DNA of 7,201 nt from Treponema sp. (GCA_031279925.1 JAITHQ010000108.1:1-7201), one strand, 5' to 3'. Positions 1 to 6,033 are shown, counted from the stretch's first letter. Program-made: numbers and translations. Notes: generated by a model not told the origin, from the letters alone.

Positions 1-1
1 G

Positions 2-120
2 GCTGTTGCAAAACTTCAGTTTTGCAACAGCAACCTCTTAAAAATGCACGTTTCGTAAGGCTTTAGCCTGAGAAACTGCAAGAGCCTGTGCAAAAGTAAC
101 CGACTTTTGCAACAGGCTCT
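2..120. repeat. Three-hairpin palindromic repeat cluster
   Basis: Three inverted repeats follow each other almost without gaps. The first (2-31) is a perfect 14-bp stem, GCTGTTGCAAAACT and its complement, around a 2-base loop. The second (45-80) is imperfect: TGCA plus GTTTC pair with GAAAC plus TGCA, and an inner AGGCT/AGCCT stem closes on TT. The third (81-120) pairs AGAGCCTG-TGCAAAAGT with ACTTTTGCAACAGGCTCT, 17 bp with one bulged base. The first and third share the core CTGTTGCAAAA, so they look like related copies of one dispersed palindromic element (REP-like or a small non-autonomous element). The cluster lies beyond the 3' end of the transglycosylase gene. No T-run follows the stems on either strand, so it is not a textbook terminator, although it could protect or end the transcript. 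The first stem begins at the window edge, so the element may extend further left. Confidence 0.75.
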
Positions 121-146
121 GTTTATAATCCGGCTGCCCTGGGGCG

Positions 147-2246
147 TTACTGCGCATAATACAGTTCCCGGTATACCGCAGTTGCAGCCAGAACTTTTCT
201 GCCGTATTCCCTGGTTTCTGGGTATTCAATGGTTTCCAGAAAAAGATCAACCGGCAGGCCGCCTGGCCTTACCCTGCTGTCTGCCGCCCGCCACCGGCGG
301 ACACGGTTCATACCGCCGTTGTAGGCCAGCAAGGCAAGCAGCGGGTCTTTCATTTGTTCCGTCAGGTAGGCAAGATAAACTGCCCCAATGTGGATGTTTG
401 CCGCCGGATCGCTCAGGTTAAGCGGGGAATCGCTGCTTTCATCTGAATCGTTCATGTAGTCCGGCCCTCCCCGGCGGCGAATACGGGCGGCCATTTCCCT
501 GGCAGTAGCGGGCATAAGCTGGGTAAGCCCCACAGCCCCGGCGCGGGAAATAATGTTGCTCTGAAAGGCGCTCTCGGTACGGATAAGGCCATAGAGCAGT
601 TCCGGCACAATGCCGGTCTCTTCAGCATAGGTCTCCACCAGTTCCCTGAAAGGCCGGGGATACATAAGCTCCAAATCCCGCCGCTCAGGTTCATAGTCAC
701 CCTTTGGCGCATAAATCGAAACCAGGCGCATGGAATCCATATACAGACCCGCTTTGTCCAGGGCCTCGGCCAGCAGCCGTAAATCCCCGGCGGAAAGGTT
801 TTTTTCAAAGGATCTGATGTAGGGGAGAACAAAATCCGCAGCTTGGTTTCCAAAAAAGCCAAGCAGGAATTCCACGGCTGCGGATTGAACGCCGCCTGCA
901 GCCGAAGCGCCGCTTTTGGATTCCGCCGGACTTTGCGGCAGTGTAAGAAACGGTTTGTCCAGGGCGGCGGCGCTTTGGGTGTGGTAATAGAAAGCGGCGG
1001 CCCCGGCGTCATGGGCAATACGCAGATACGTCTTTGCAAGCGCCTTCCCCCCGCCAGTGGTTTCACTGTCCGCCGCCGCCGCCGCCAAACGTATTTCCGC
1101 AGGGGAAAAATAACCCTCCATAATTGAACGGCCAATGATATACGCATATTTGGCCTTTGAAGTAAGATCGCTCCGGCTGCGGATCAGGGAAAAGACCTGT
1201 ATCAGTTCTTTCCACTGCCGGCGCGTTACAAGCTCGCGGGACAGTTTATCCAGCACATCAGAAAAATAGCCGCCGCTGTGCCATTGGGGCGTTAATGCTT
1301 CCAGCCGCCGGATAACAGCGGCAGGGCCTTTGCCCATCGATGAATCCAGAACATACCAGATGCAGGCGTCGGTCTGGCCTGAGTCAGGCGCAAAAGGCAG
1401 CGCCCGGAGAAAAAGCTCGATCCCCTGCTCGGCAAGGCCCCGTTGACGGGCAATTCTTGCGGCGAAAAAAAGCAGCCTAAAGCGGACGCCGGTAATGGCC
1501 GCGCCTGGAGCAATTCCCTCAATATTTTCCCCTTCAGCAATGGCCTTTTCCCATTTCAGAAACAGATCGATTCCTTCGCTGCCCGTTGCGGTAGTATATT
1601 GAAAACTTCTGCCCAAGTCGTTTAGTAAATCGGGGTAACGAAAAAAAAACTGCGGGCCATCGTTTAACGTTATGCGAAAAAATGCAAGAGCGTCGCTGAA
1701 CCGTGAACGGGAAGCGGCGATATGCCCTTCAATAGCGGCGTTTTCACTTTCGCTGAAAAAATCCGTCTTTTGGCTGCGGTATTCCCCAAGGACGTAAAAG
1801 GCGGCCTCGTCGGGAAAAGAGTTTCCGTAATTGGGAAACTCGCCGCCGCTGCCCAGCAAAAATGCTAGAACAGTTTCTTTTTGCAGGGCAGGCTCAGCAT
1901 CCAGCGCGTTAAGCGCCGCCGCCCAGGAACCGGATGCTTCCTGCCGTACACGGACCGCCGCCGCCCTGGAAAGTTCCGTACCCGCATACCGCAGACTTAA
2001 CAATTCCCCGGCGGCGGCGCTGCGGATATGGGCATTAGAACTGTTCAGGGCCTTTTCAAAACTGGCGGCGGCTTCCTTGTTGGCTTCTGCTTTTGCGGCG
2101 GCGTTTTCCGCACTGGCTCCGGCAGCTTTGGCGCGTAGCCCTTCATAAAAATCAGGGTTTACCTGCTGCGCCATACATGAATTAAAGTTAACCAGAGACA
2201 AAAAAAGCAACAAATAACAGCCTGAGCATGAACGGCGGCGATTCAC
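147..2246 (-). CDS. Soluble lytic murein transglycosylase (Slt70-like), probable lipoprotein
   Basis: Cleaves the MurNAc-GlcNAc bond of peptidoglycan to give 1,6-anhydro products, acting in the periplasm. Using the GTG at 2246 the product is 699 aa. A short basic stretch (MNRRR) and a hydrophobic run LLLFLSLV lead to FNSC (Cys24), a relaxed spirochaete-type lipobox; signal peptidase I cleavage is the alternative. About 500 residues follow that are helical and Ala-rich near the start, matching the superhelical U/L region of Slt70. The catalytic domain is C-terminal: LIRTES with the catalytic Glu near 558, GLTQLMP near 573-579 and AYNGG near 641-645. An acidic Ser/Asp insert sits between GLTQ and AYNGG. 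Overall length is near the family norm. The start is uncertain: an in-frame TTG at 2261 adds five residues, a stop lies just upstream of it, and neither start has a Shine-Dalgarno. The LysM gene upstream on the same strand points to a shared envelope role. Confidence 0.93.
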   Translation of the reverse strand: MNRRRSCSGCYLLLFLSLVNFNSCMAQQVNPDFYEGLRAKAAGASAENAAAKAEANKEAAASFEKALNSSNAHIRSAAAGELLSLRYAGTELSRAAAVRVRQEASGSWAAALNALDAEPALQKETVLAFLLGSGGEFPNYGNSFPDEAAFYVLGEYRSQKTDFFSESENAAIEGHIAASRSRFSDALAFFRITLNDGPQFFFRYPDLLNDLGRSFQYTTATGSEGIDLFLKWEKAIAEGENIEGIAPGAAITGVRFRLLFFAARIARQRGLAEQGIELFLRALPFAPDSGQTDACIWYVLDSSMGKGPAAVIRRLEALTPQWHSGGYFSDVLDKLSRELVTRRQWKELIQVFSLIRSRSDLTSKAKYAYIIGRSIMEGYFSPAEIRLAAAAADSETTGGGKALAKTYLRIAHDAGAAAFYYHTQSAAALDKPFLTLPQSPAESKSGASAAGGVQSAAVEFLLGFFGNQAADFVLPYIRSFEKNLSAGDLRLLAEALDKAGLYMDSMRLVSIYAPKGDYEPERRDLELMYPRPFRELVETYAEETGIVPELLYGLIRTESAFQSNIISRAGAVGLTQLMPATAREMAARIRRRGGPDYMNDSDESSDSPLNLSDPAANIHIGAVYLAYLTEQMKDPLLALLAYNGGMNRVRRWRAADSRVRPGGLPVDLFLETIEYPETREYGRKVLAATAVYRELYYAQ

Positions 2247-2252
2247 AATTGA

Positions 2253-2258
2253 GTTATA
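2253..2258 (-). promoter_or_regulatory. -10-like hexamer before transglycosylase gene
   Basis: TATAAC on the minus strand ends 6 bases before the GTG start at 2246. No convincing -35 is seen at 16-18 bases (the sequence there is GTGCCG-like), and there is no Shine-Dalgarno. If used, transcription would begin at or next to the start codon. Confidence 0.25.
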
Positions 2259-2278
2259 CAAAATTCAAGGTACTGCGG

Positions 2279-2315
2279 CACGGAGGGCCGGACAATTTAC
2301 CCTTAATCCTCCGTG
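2279..2315. repeat. Inverted repeat CACGGAGG-N21-CCTCCGTG
   Basis: A perfect 8-bp inverted repeat with a 21-base loop lies between the LysM and transglycosylase genes, just upstream of the -10-like hexamer at 2253-2258. It could be an operator, or an RNA stem that sequesters the GGAGG of its own arm. That GGAGG is too far from either proposed start (about 45-60 bases) to act as its ribosome binding site. Confidence 0.45.
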
Positions 2316-2332
2316 TAAAAATCCTTATGAAC

Positions 2333-2359
2333 CCGCGCCGGTTACGAAAACCGGCGCGG
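2333..2359 (-). terminator. Strong GC-rich hairpin after the LysM gene
   Basis: CCGCGCCGGTT and its exact complement form an 11-bp stem with a 5-base loop (2344-2348), about 40 bases past the stop of the LysM gene. On the minus strand the nearest T-run (TTTTT, 2317-2321) begins only about 12 bases after the stem, so this is not a canonical intrinsic terminator. It may be a weak terminator, an attenuator between the two genes, or a 3'-end stabiliser. Confidence 0.45.
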
Positions 2360-2398
2360 ACCTTTGACCCGGCGCAAGCAATTTCCCTACCCTGCTTG

Positions 2399-3466
2399 TC
2401 AATTTCTGGGCGGAACACGAATGGTGGATCCCGCCATAATTTTATCCGGGTTGCGGATATTATTAAACCGGGCAATCCGGGGATACAGCCAGGGATTCCG
2501 GTAAAAGACTTCGGAAATATCCCAAAGGGTGTCGCCCCATTGGATTTTGTAGGGAACGCCGGCCTTGGGAATAGTCGCCGGAACCTTGTATGATGAAACC
2601 GGAGCGGGCGGACGTTTACGCTGCGTGGTCTGGGCCTGCGGCGGGGGAGGAGCAGCCGGCGCCTGGATAACCGGCGGCGGCGTTACCGGCTTTGGCGTTT
2701 CGGCAACCGGGGGCGGCGTTACCGGCTTTGGCGTTTCGGCAACCGGGGGCGGCGCTACCGGTTTTGGCGCTTCGGCAGCCGGGGGCGGCGCTACCGGCTT
2801 TGGCGTTTCAACAGCCGCAGGCGGGCCAGACGGAGCCGGCTGAATACCGGGAGCCTGAACCGGCGGCGCGGGGGGAAGAGTTTGTTCTGTCTGATTCCCG
2901 CCGGTAAGGCCGCCTGAAGCAAGCGAATCCCTGCCGCCCAGGAAAAAGAACCACAGTATCGCTATTACCAGAATAACAAGTACCCCGGAAAGAATCATTA
3001 TAAGCCAGGGGAATCTTTTTTCGCTTTCTTCAATGGCTTCGGCCTTGTCATACAGGCCAGAGGGGGTATGCGGTTCATTCTGTTCCAGGTTAAAGTCTGG
3101 ATACCCTTCTTTGCGGCTGCCATTGTTCAATGTTTTAAGGGAAACATTCAGTATATGATGCTCTCCATCGGCGCTGGTATCCAAATCAATGGCATCGGCG
3201 ATAATATCCCCCTTGGCATTGGAAGAGATTACCAATTCAATGGAAGGATCCCCCTTGGTTTTGGGTTTGATATTTTCTACCACCAGACTCCCGATATACT
3301 GAGCATCAAGCATGGTCCGCGAAATGCTTCTGTAAAGGTCTATCTGTACACTCTCCTGTCCGTTATGAACAGTAGTTAGAACGAGCCGCTTTTTTACTGG
3401 GGAATTTTCTTCTATAATGGGATAAAATTCCCCATTTGCGATTTTTATGCCAATTGTTGCTGCCAC
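2399..3466 (-). CDS. Hsp70-SBD-like / transmembrane / LysM envelope protein
   Basis: A 355-aa protein starting at GTG with a strong Shine-Dalgarno (AAAGGAG, 7-base spacing) and an in-frame TAA just upstream, so the start is secure. Residues 3-95 resemble the substrate-binding beta domain of Hsp70/DnaK: IGIKIANGEFYPII matches the SLGIE..GG.F.PLI opening, and IKPKTKGDPSIELVI and NAKGDIIADAID match I.PAPRG.P.I.V and D.NGIL.V.A.D. No ATPase domain precedes it. A hydrophobic helix spans about 153-177. Residues 198-281 are Pro-rich with four 12-aa repeats. A LysM (about 306-353, YKIQWGDTLWDIS to STIRVPP) ends the protein and should bind peptidoglycan. With no signal peptide and one helix, the expected topology is N-terminus in the cytoplasm and LysM in the periplasm. 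The LysM call is firm; the Hsp70 relation is by eye. Peptide binding would be an inference. Confidence 0.9.
   Translation of the reverse strand: MAATIGIKIANGEFYPIIEENSPVKKRLVLTTVHNGQESVQIDLYRSISRTMLDAQYIGSLVVENIKPKTKGDPSIELVISSNAKGDIIADAIDLDTSADGEHHILNVSLKTLNNGSRKEGYPDFNLEQNEPHTPSGLYDKAEAIEESEKRFPWLIMILSGVLVILVIAILWFFFLGGRDSLASGGLTGGNQTEQTLPPAPPVQAPGIQPAPSGPPAAVETPKPVAPPPAAEAPKPVAPPPVAETPKPVTPPPVAETPKPVTPPPVIQAPAAPPPPQAQTTQRKRPPAPVSSYKVPATIPKAGVPYKIQWGDTLWDISEVFYRNPWLYPRIARFNNIRNPDKIMAGSTIRVPPRN
2669..2812 (-). repeat. Four 36-bp tandem repeats coding Pro-rich linker
   Basis: Four in-frame 36-bp units at 2669-2704, 2705-2740, 2741-2776 and 2777-2812 encode the pattern [AV]E[TA]PKPV[AT]PPP[AV] within the LysM gene. 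The first two units differ by one base and the second and third by three, which indicates recent duplication. The product is an extended periplasmic spacer between the membrane helix and the LysM, and the number of units may vary between strains. Confidence 0.9.
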
Positions 3467-3528
3467 GGTCCCTCTCCTTTACCTGCGGGCGTTTTTGGAG
3501 AAACAATAACTCTACCAAATTTAGACAT
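3445..3528 (-). CDS. Possible 27-aa leader ORF overlapping the LysM gene start
   Basis: A small ORF, MSKFGRVIVSPKTPAGKGEG then PWQQQLA and TAA. Its ATG at 3528 has a good Shine-Dalgarno (AAAGGA at 3537-3542, 8-base spacing). It runs through the Shine-Dalgarno and the GTG of the LysM gene in another frame and stops 22 bases inside that gene. This layout is typical of translational coupling. I do not recognise the peptide. It is basic with no membrane segment. It could be a real small protein, a coupling leader, or a chance ORF. Confidence 0.35.
   Translation of the reverse strand: MSKFGRVIVSPKTPAGKGEGPWQQQLA
3474..3480 (-). promoter_or_regulatory. Shine-Dalgarno of LysM gene
   Basis: AAAGGAG on the minus strand, 7 bases from the GTG at 3466. 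It decides the GTG start, because the in-frame TAA overlaps the beginning of this site. It lies inside the small leader ORF, so translation of that ORF could influence access to it. Confidence 0.85.
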
Positions 3529-3557
3529 CTATATATTCCTTTGTCAAGGTTGCCAAA

Positions 3558-3604
3558 TTCCCACTGGGGAAGCTGCACAATTGCAGGTTTCCAACTGGAA
3601 CCTG
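3558..3604 (-). promoter_or_regulatory. Structured 5' leader of the LysM transcript
   Basis: Three stems lie in the presumed leader between the promoter and the small ORF. They are TTCCC/GGGAA (3558-3571), CTGCA/TGCAG (3573-3586), and CAGGTT.CCA/TGGAACCTG with one bulged base (3584-3604). The last two share 3584-3586, so they cannot both form completely. No T-run follows them, so an attenuator is not indicated. The role is unknown. Confidence 0.35.
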
Positions 3605-3666
3605 GAAAACCGTCTGCGCCGAACCGGTGGTTTGGACTAACCAGGTTTTACAACCGGCCCCATATT

Positions 3667-3696
3667 ATTATATCGGTAAATTTGGTATTTTGTAAT
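3667..3696 (-). promoter_or_regulatory. Sigma70-type promoter of the LysM gene
   Basis: On the minus strand, a consensus -10 TATAAT (3667-3672) is preceded at 18 bases by ATTACA (3691-3696), which matches four of six bases of TTGACA. Transcription would start near 3660, giving a leader of about 130 bases to the small ORF and about 190 to the LysM GTG. The -10 lies in one arm of an imperfect dyad with the divergent -10 of the TPR gene. Confidence 0.6.
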
Positions 3697-3710
3697 AGCC
3701 TGAAATAACC

Positions 3711-3716
3711 GATAAT
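3711..3716 (+). promoter_or_regulatory. -10-like hexamer of the TPR gene
   Basis: GATAAT ends 7 bases before the ATG at 3724. Candidate -35 sequences are poor: TTGTAA at 15 bases or TTTTGT at 17 bases. No Shine-Dalgarno is present before the ATG (AATTAAAAAT). If used, the transcript would be leaderless or nearly so. Confidence 0.35.
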
Positions 3717-3723
3717 TAAAAAT

Positions 3724-5109
3724 ATGATGCTTCCCATATTAGCCGGTGTAATGGCGATTTCCATTATTATTGTTATATTCATGTTTATTATGGGGCGTTC
3801 ACGGGGCAGCATTGGCGGCGGCAAGAAACACGCAAAAGGCCGGGAAGCTGTTTTAAGGAATGCGAACAAGCGTCTTGCCCAGAACCCGCACGACCCGGAA
3901 GCTCTTGCTGCTGTAGGCGATGTCTATTTCCAGGAGGAATCCTGGGATAAGGCAATGAAGTCGTACGAGGGCCTGCTTGAAATTCTGCCGAATGGACCGG
4001 TTGCGGGAATTGATAATTTTGAAGTGAACCTACGTTATGCGCTTTCGGCCTTGAAACTGAACCTTACCGACCAGGCGTACAGGGGATTAACTACAGCCAG
4101 AAATCTTAAACAGGATAATTTTGAAGTCAATTATAATCTGGGGGTCCTTGAATTCCAGCGGAAAAATTATGAAAAGGCCATCCAGCTCCTCCAGCAGGCC
4201 CGGATTCAGGACCCGGAAAGCTCTGCGGCTCTTCGGTATATGGGGCATGCGTTTTTCAGGCTGAAAAAGCCCAAAGAAGCGATGAATTTTATCCGCAAGG
4301 CCATAGACCTTGCCCCGGAAGATAAAGAATCGCTTTATACCCTGGCGGAATGTTACTACGAAGCTAACCAGACCGATCAGGCCCTGCGTATTTTCAGCCA
4401 CCTTAGACCCGATCCGGTAATGGGTCCCAGCGCCTGTCTTATTTCAGGCACGATCCACGCGGAAATTCGCAAAAACGATTTGGCGATTCAAGATTTTGAG
4501 ATCGGCCTAAAGCATCTAAATATAAAGCCGGATGTTTTGGCGGAATTACGCTACCGGCTGGCCACCACCTACATAAGGCAAAACGAAATCGGCAAGGCAT
4601 TGCCTTTGCTTAAAATGCTTCAGTTGGAAAACGCTTCGTACAAGGACGTGAATGTACTAATAGGCAAATACCAGGAACTGAACGCCAACAGGAATCTTCA
4701 AATTTTCCTTATGGCCCCTTCGGCGGATTTTGTTGCTCTGTGCCGCAAAGTCGTAATGACTTATTTTGCAAAGGCAAAGGTAAAAATTACCAATATATCA
4801 GTTAACAAAAATGAGTGGGCGGATATTCTGGCGGAAATTGATACGCCCAAATGGTCCGATTTGATTATGTTCCGGTTTATCAGAACCCAGGGTTCCATTG
4901 GCGAACTGATTGTCCGTGATTTCCACTCGCACCTTAAAGAAGTAAAGGCCGGTAAAGGCGTCTGCATCACGGTGGGTAATTTTACCGAAGAGGCAAAGCG
5001 CTATACCGAAGCCCGCCTTATCGACCTGATAGAAAAAGAACGGCTCTCGGCCATTCTTAATACGGTAGACGCCAGAGCAACCGCTGCGACCGTATCGAAA
5101 AAGAAATAG
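3724..5109 (+). CDS. Membrane-anchored TPR protein with decayed Mrr-like nuclease domain
   Basis: A 461-aa protein. Residues 3-24 form an N-terminal membrane anchor, followed by a Gly/Lys-rich linker. TPR units are visible at about 57-90, 133-166, 167-200 and 201-230, with further helical repeats to about 320 (YNLGVLEFQRKNYEKAIQLL is a typical unit), suited to protein-protein contacts in the cytoplasm. Residues about 326-449 follow the order of the Mrr_cat restriction-endonuclease fold: a helix (ADFVALCRKVVMTYF), strands through WADILAEI, then IMFRFIR, and GKGVCITVGNFTEEAKRY followed by LIDLIEKERL. The Asp of WAD (367) may remain, but the usual QxK is replaced by FRF (383-385), so nuclease activity is unlikely. 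Start codons at 3724 and 3727 are adjacent and neither has a Shine-Dalgarno. It is divergent from the LysM gene and convergent with the MEMO gene. TPR and anchor are firm; the nuclease-fold relation is inferred. Confidence 0.92.
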   Translation: MMLPILAGVMAISIIIVIFMFIMGRSRGSIGGGKKHAKGREAVLRNANKRLAQNPHDPEALAAVGDVYFQEESWDKAMKSYEGLLEILPNGPVAGIDNFEVNLRYALSALKLNLTDQAYRGLTTARNLKQDNFEVNYNLGVLEFQRKNYEKAIQLLQQARIQDPESSAALRYMGHAFFRLKKPKEAMNFIRKAIDLAPEDKESLYTLAECYYEANQTDQALRIFSHLRPDPVMGPSACLISGTIHAEIRKNDLAIQDFEIGLKHLNIKPDVLAELRYRLATTYIRQNEIGKALPLLKMLQLENASYKDVNVLIGKYQELNANRNLQIFLMAPSADFVALCRKVVMTYFAKAKVKITNISVNKNEWADILAEIDTPKWSDLIMFRFIRTQGSIGELIVRDFHSHLKEVKAGKGVCITVGNFTEEAKRYTEARLIDLIEKERLSAILNTVDARATAATVSKKK

Positions 5110-5112
5110 CGT

Positions 5113-5128
5113 AAAAGCCGTATGCGGC
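5113..5128 (-). terminator. Possible intrinsic terminator of the MEMO gene
   Basis: In the 32-base gap between the convergent TPR and MEMO genes, GCCG-CATA-CGGC is followed on the minus strand by TTTT. The stem is only 4 bp, so this is weak. On the plus strand no T-run follows. Confidence 0.3.
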
Positions 5129-5141
5129 GCTCCAAAAACCG

Positions 5142-5963
5142 TTACTTGCCAAAGGCAAAGGCCGCATAGCCTACAAAGGAACCGGGGATTTCCTCCCCGG
5201 ACAGGGCATCGGCGCTAGTAGCGTATTCCAAAAGCCGGGCAGGCCCCGCATCAACGGCCTGGGCAAAGGCCATTGCGCCAAGGACCGCTCCGGCGGAACA
5301 GCTTGAGAAGTCCTGTGTTGCCCGTTCCAGTACGGCGGCAGGATTCCCCGCTTCAACCGCACGGATAAAATTATGGTCATTAACTTTCTTTACCCATTGC
5401 AGGGCTTCCGGGCCGCTGCCTTTGGGCGCAAAGCCGTAATTGGTTCCGTAGTGGGTTAAATCAGTGGAGGCAAGTACCACGATTTTTCGCTTTAGGTGTT
5501 CGGCGGCCCTGGCAATAACCAGCCCTGCTTCAAAAGAGGAATTTCCCGCCGGAAGCCGGATCCAGACCAGCGACGCGCCGGGGAAAAAATACCGCGCCAT
5601 AGGCACAAGCGCTTCTACCGTGTTATCCCGGTAGCAGTCTTCTTTCCCGTTCAATTCCCCCAGCAATGACTCCCGCAATTCCGCGTCTATAGGCATTATG
5701 CCCAGCGGGGTCTGGACCCCGTCCTCCAGGGCAAAAAGCGGGGAACTCCCCGCAGGCAGGTGGCCGCCGAGAACAACAATGGTTTCCGCCCGCCGGTCAA
5801 GGGCGGAAACGGCCCTGGCCGCAATCCGGCCTGAATAGAACCAGCCTGCGTGGGGGGCAATGGCGGCGCTGGCCTTGCCGGGGGCAAAGCCCGACAAAAA
5901 ACGGCTTACCTCAACTGGATTCCGGGGATACCATCCTTCAGGCAGGGAATATGCTCTATTCAT
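5142..5963 (-). CDS. amrB: MEMO family protein (AmmeMemoRadiSam system protein B)
   Basis: A 273-aa protein from the ATG at 5963, which has a GGAG Shine-Dalgarno at 9 bases; a TTG at 5978 would add five residues. The MEMO motifs are in order: WYPRNP near the start, PHAGWFYSG (His38), GGH (His68), STDLTHYG (Asp168, His171), SCSAGAV (Cys222), and a C-terminal stretch of YATSADALS and GSFVGYAAF. In human MEMO1 two His and one Cys bind metal (iron or copper); His38, His68 and Cys222 are the likely counterparts. Where the family usually has EHS.E.QLP, this protein has DNTVEALVP, with the His changed to Asn. The family resembles class III extradiol dioxygenases, but its bacterial reaction is not established. 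The usual partners (AMMECR1 and a radical SAM protein) are not in this window. Probably cytoplasmic. The gene symbol follows the family name and is not proof of function. Confidence 0.92.
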   Translation of the reverse strand: MNRAYSLPEGWYPRNPVEVSRFLSGFAPGKASAAIAPHAGWFYSGRIAARAVSALDRRAETIVVLGGHLPAGSSPLFALEDGVQTPLGIMPIDAELRESLLGELNGKEDCYRDNTVEALVPMARYFFPGASLVWIRLPAGNSSFEAGLVIARAAEHLKRKIVVLASTDLTHYGTNYGFAPKGSGPEALQWVKKVNDHNFIRAVEAGNPAAVLERATQDFSSCSAGAVLGAMAFAQAVDAGPARLLEYATSADALSGEEIPGSFVGYAAFAFGK

Positions 5964-5972
5964 GCTGGTTTG

Positions 5973-5976
5973 CTCC
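5973..5976 (-). promoter_or_regulatory. Shine-Dalgarno of MEMO gene
   Basis: GGAG on the minus strand, 9 bases from the ATG at 5963. It supports this start over the in-frame TTG at 5978, whose codon overlaps the site and which is preceded only by AGGA at 4 bases. Confidence 0.6.
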
Positions 5977-6004
5977 AATTAATCCTAGCAGAACATTGTA
6001 AAAA

Positions 6005-6033
6005 TGTATATAATAACGTTATGCAGCAAACAA
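6005..6033 (-). promoter_or_regulatory. Possible promoter of the MEMO gene
   Basis: On the minus strand, TTGTTT (6028-6033) and TATACA (6005-6010) are 17 bases apart. Transcription would start near 5998 and give a leader of about 35 bases containing the GGAG. The element overlaps the -10 and first codons of the divergent gene at 6021, so the two promoters may compete. Confidence 0.35.
6009..6014 (+). promoter_or_regulatory. -10 hexamer of the GGDEF-like gene
   Basis: A consensus TATAAT lies 6 bases before the ATG at 6021. There is no good -35 at 17 bases (TAGCAG) and no Shine-Dalgarno. The distance fits transcription starting at the ATG itself. Confidence 0.4.

Noticed and set aside
2..120. 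A CRISPR array or tRNA-like cluster
   Set aside because: The units are palindromes of different sequence and spacing with no repeat-spacer regularity, and no cloverleaf can be drawn.
81..120. An intrinsic terminator for the transglycosylase gene
   Set aside because: The stem is strong, but on the minus strand it is followed by TGCAGTTTC and not by a T-run. I treat it as part of the repeat cluster.
452..1147. A 231-codon open frame on the minus strand inside the transglycosylase gene
   Set aside because: It lies in another frame of a gene with clear catalytic motifs, and its Pro/Arg/Leu-rich translation is typical of out-of-frame GC-rich sequence.
2565..2843. A Gly-rich repetitive frame on the plus strand
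   Set aside because: It is the complement of the Pro-rich tandem repeat of the LysM gene; the repeat makes any frame look periodic.
3640..3666. A tiny frame MGPVVKPG just after the LysM promoter
   Set aside because: Only eight codons, it starts at about the transcription start, and there is no ribosome binding site.
5964..5978. TTG at 5978 as the MEMO start
   Set aside because: The ATG at 5963 has a GGAG at a usable distance and gives the usual N-terminus of the family; the TTG is possible but less likely.
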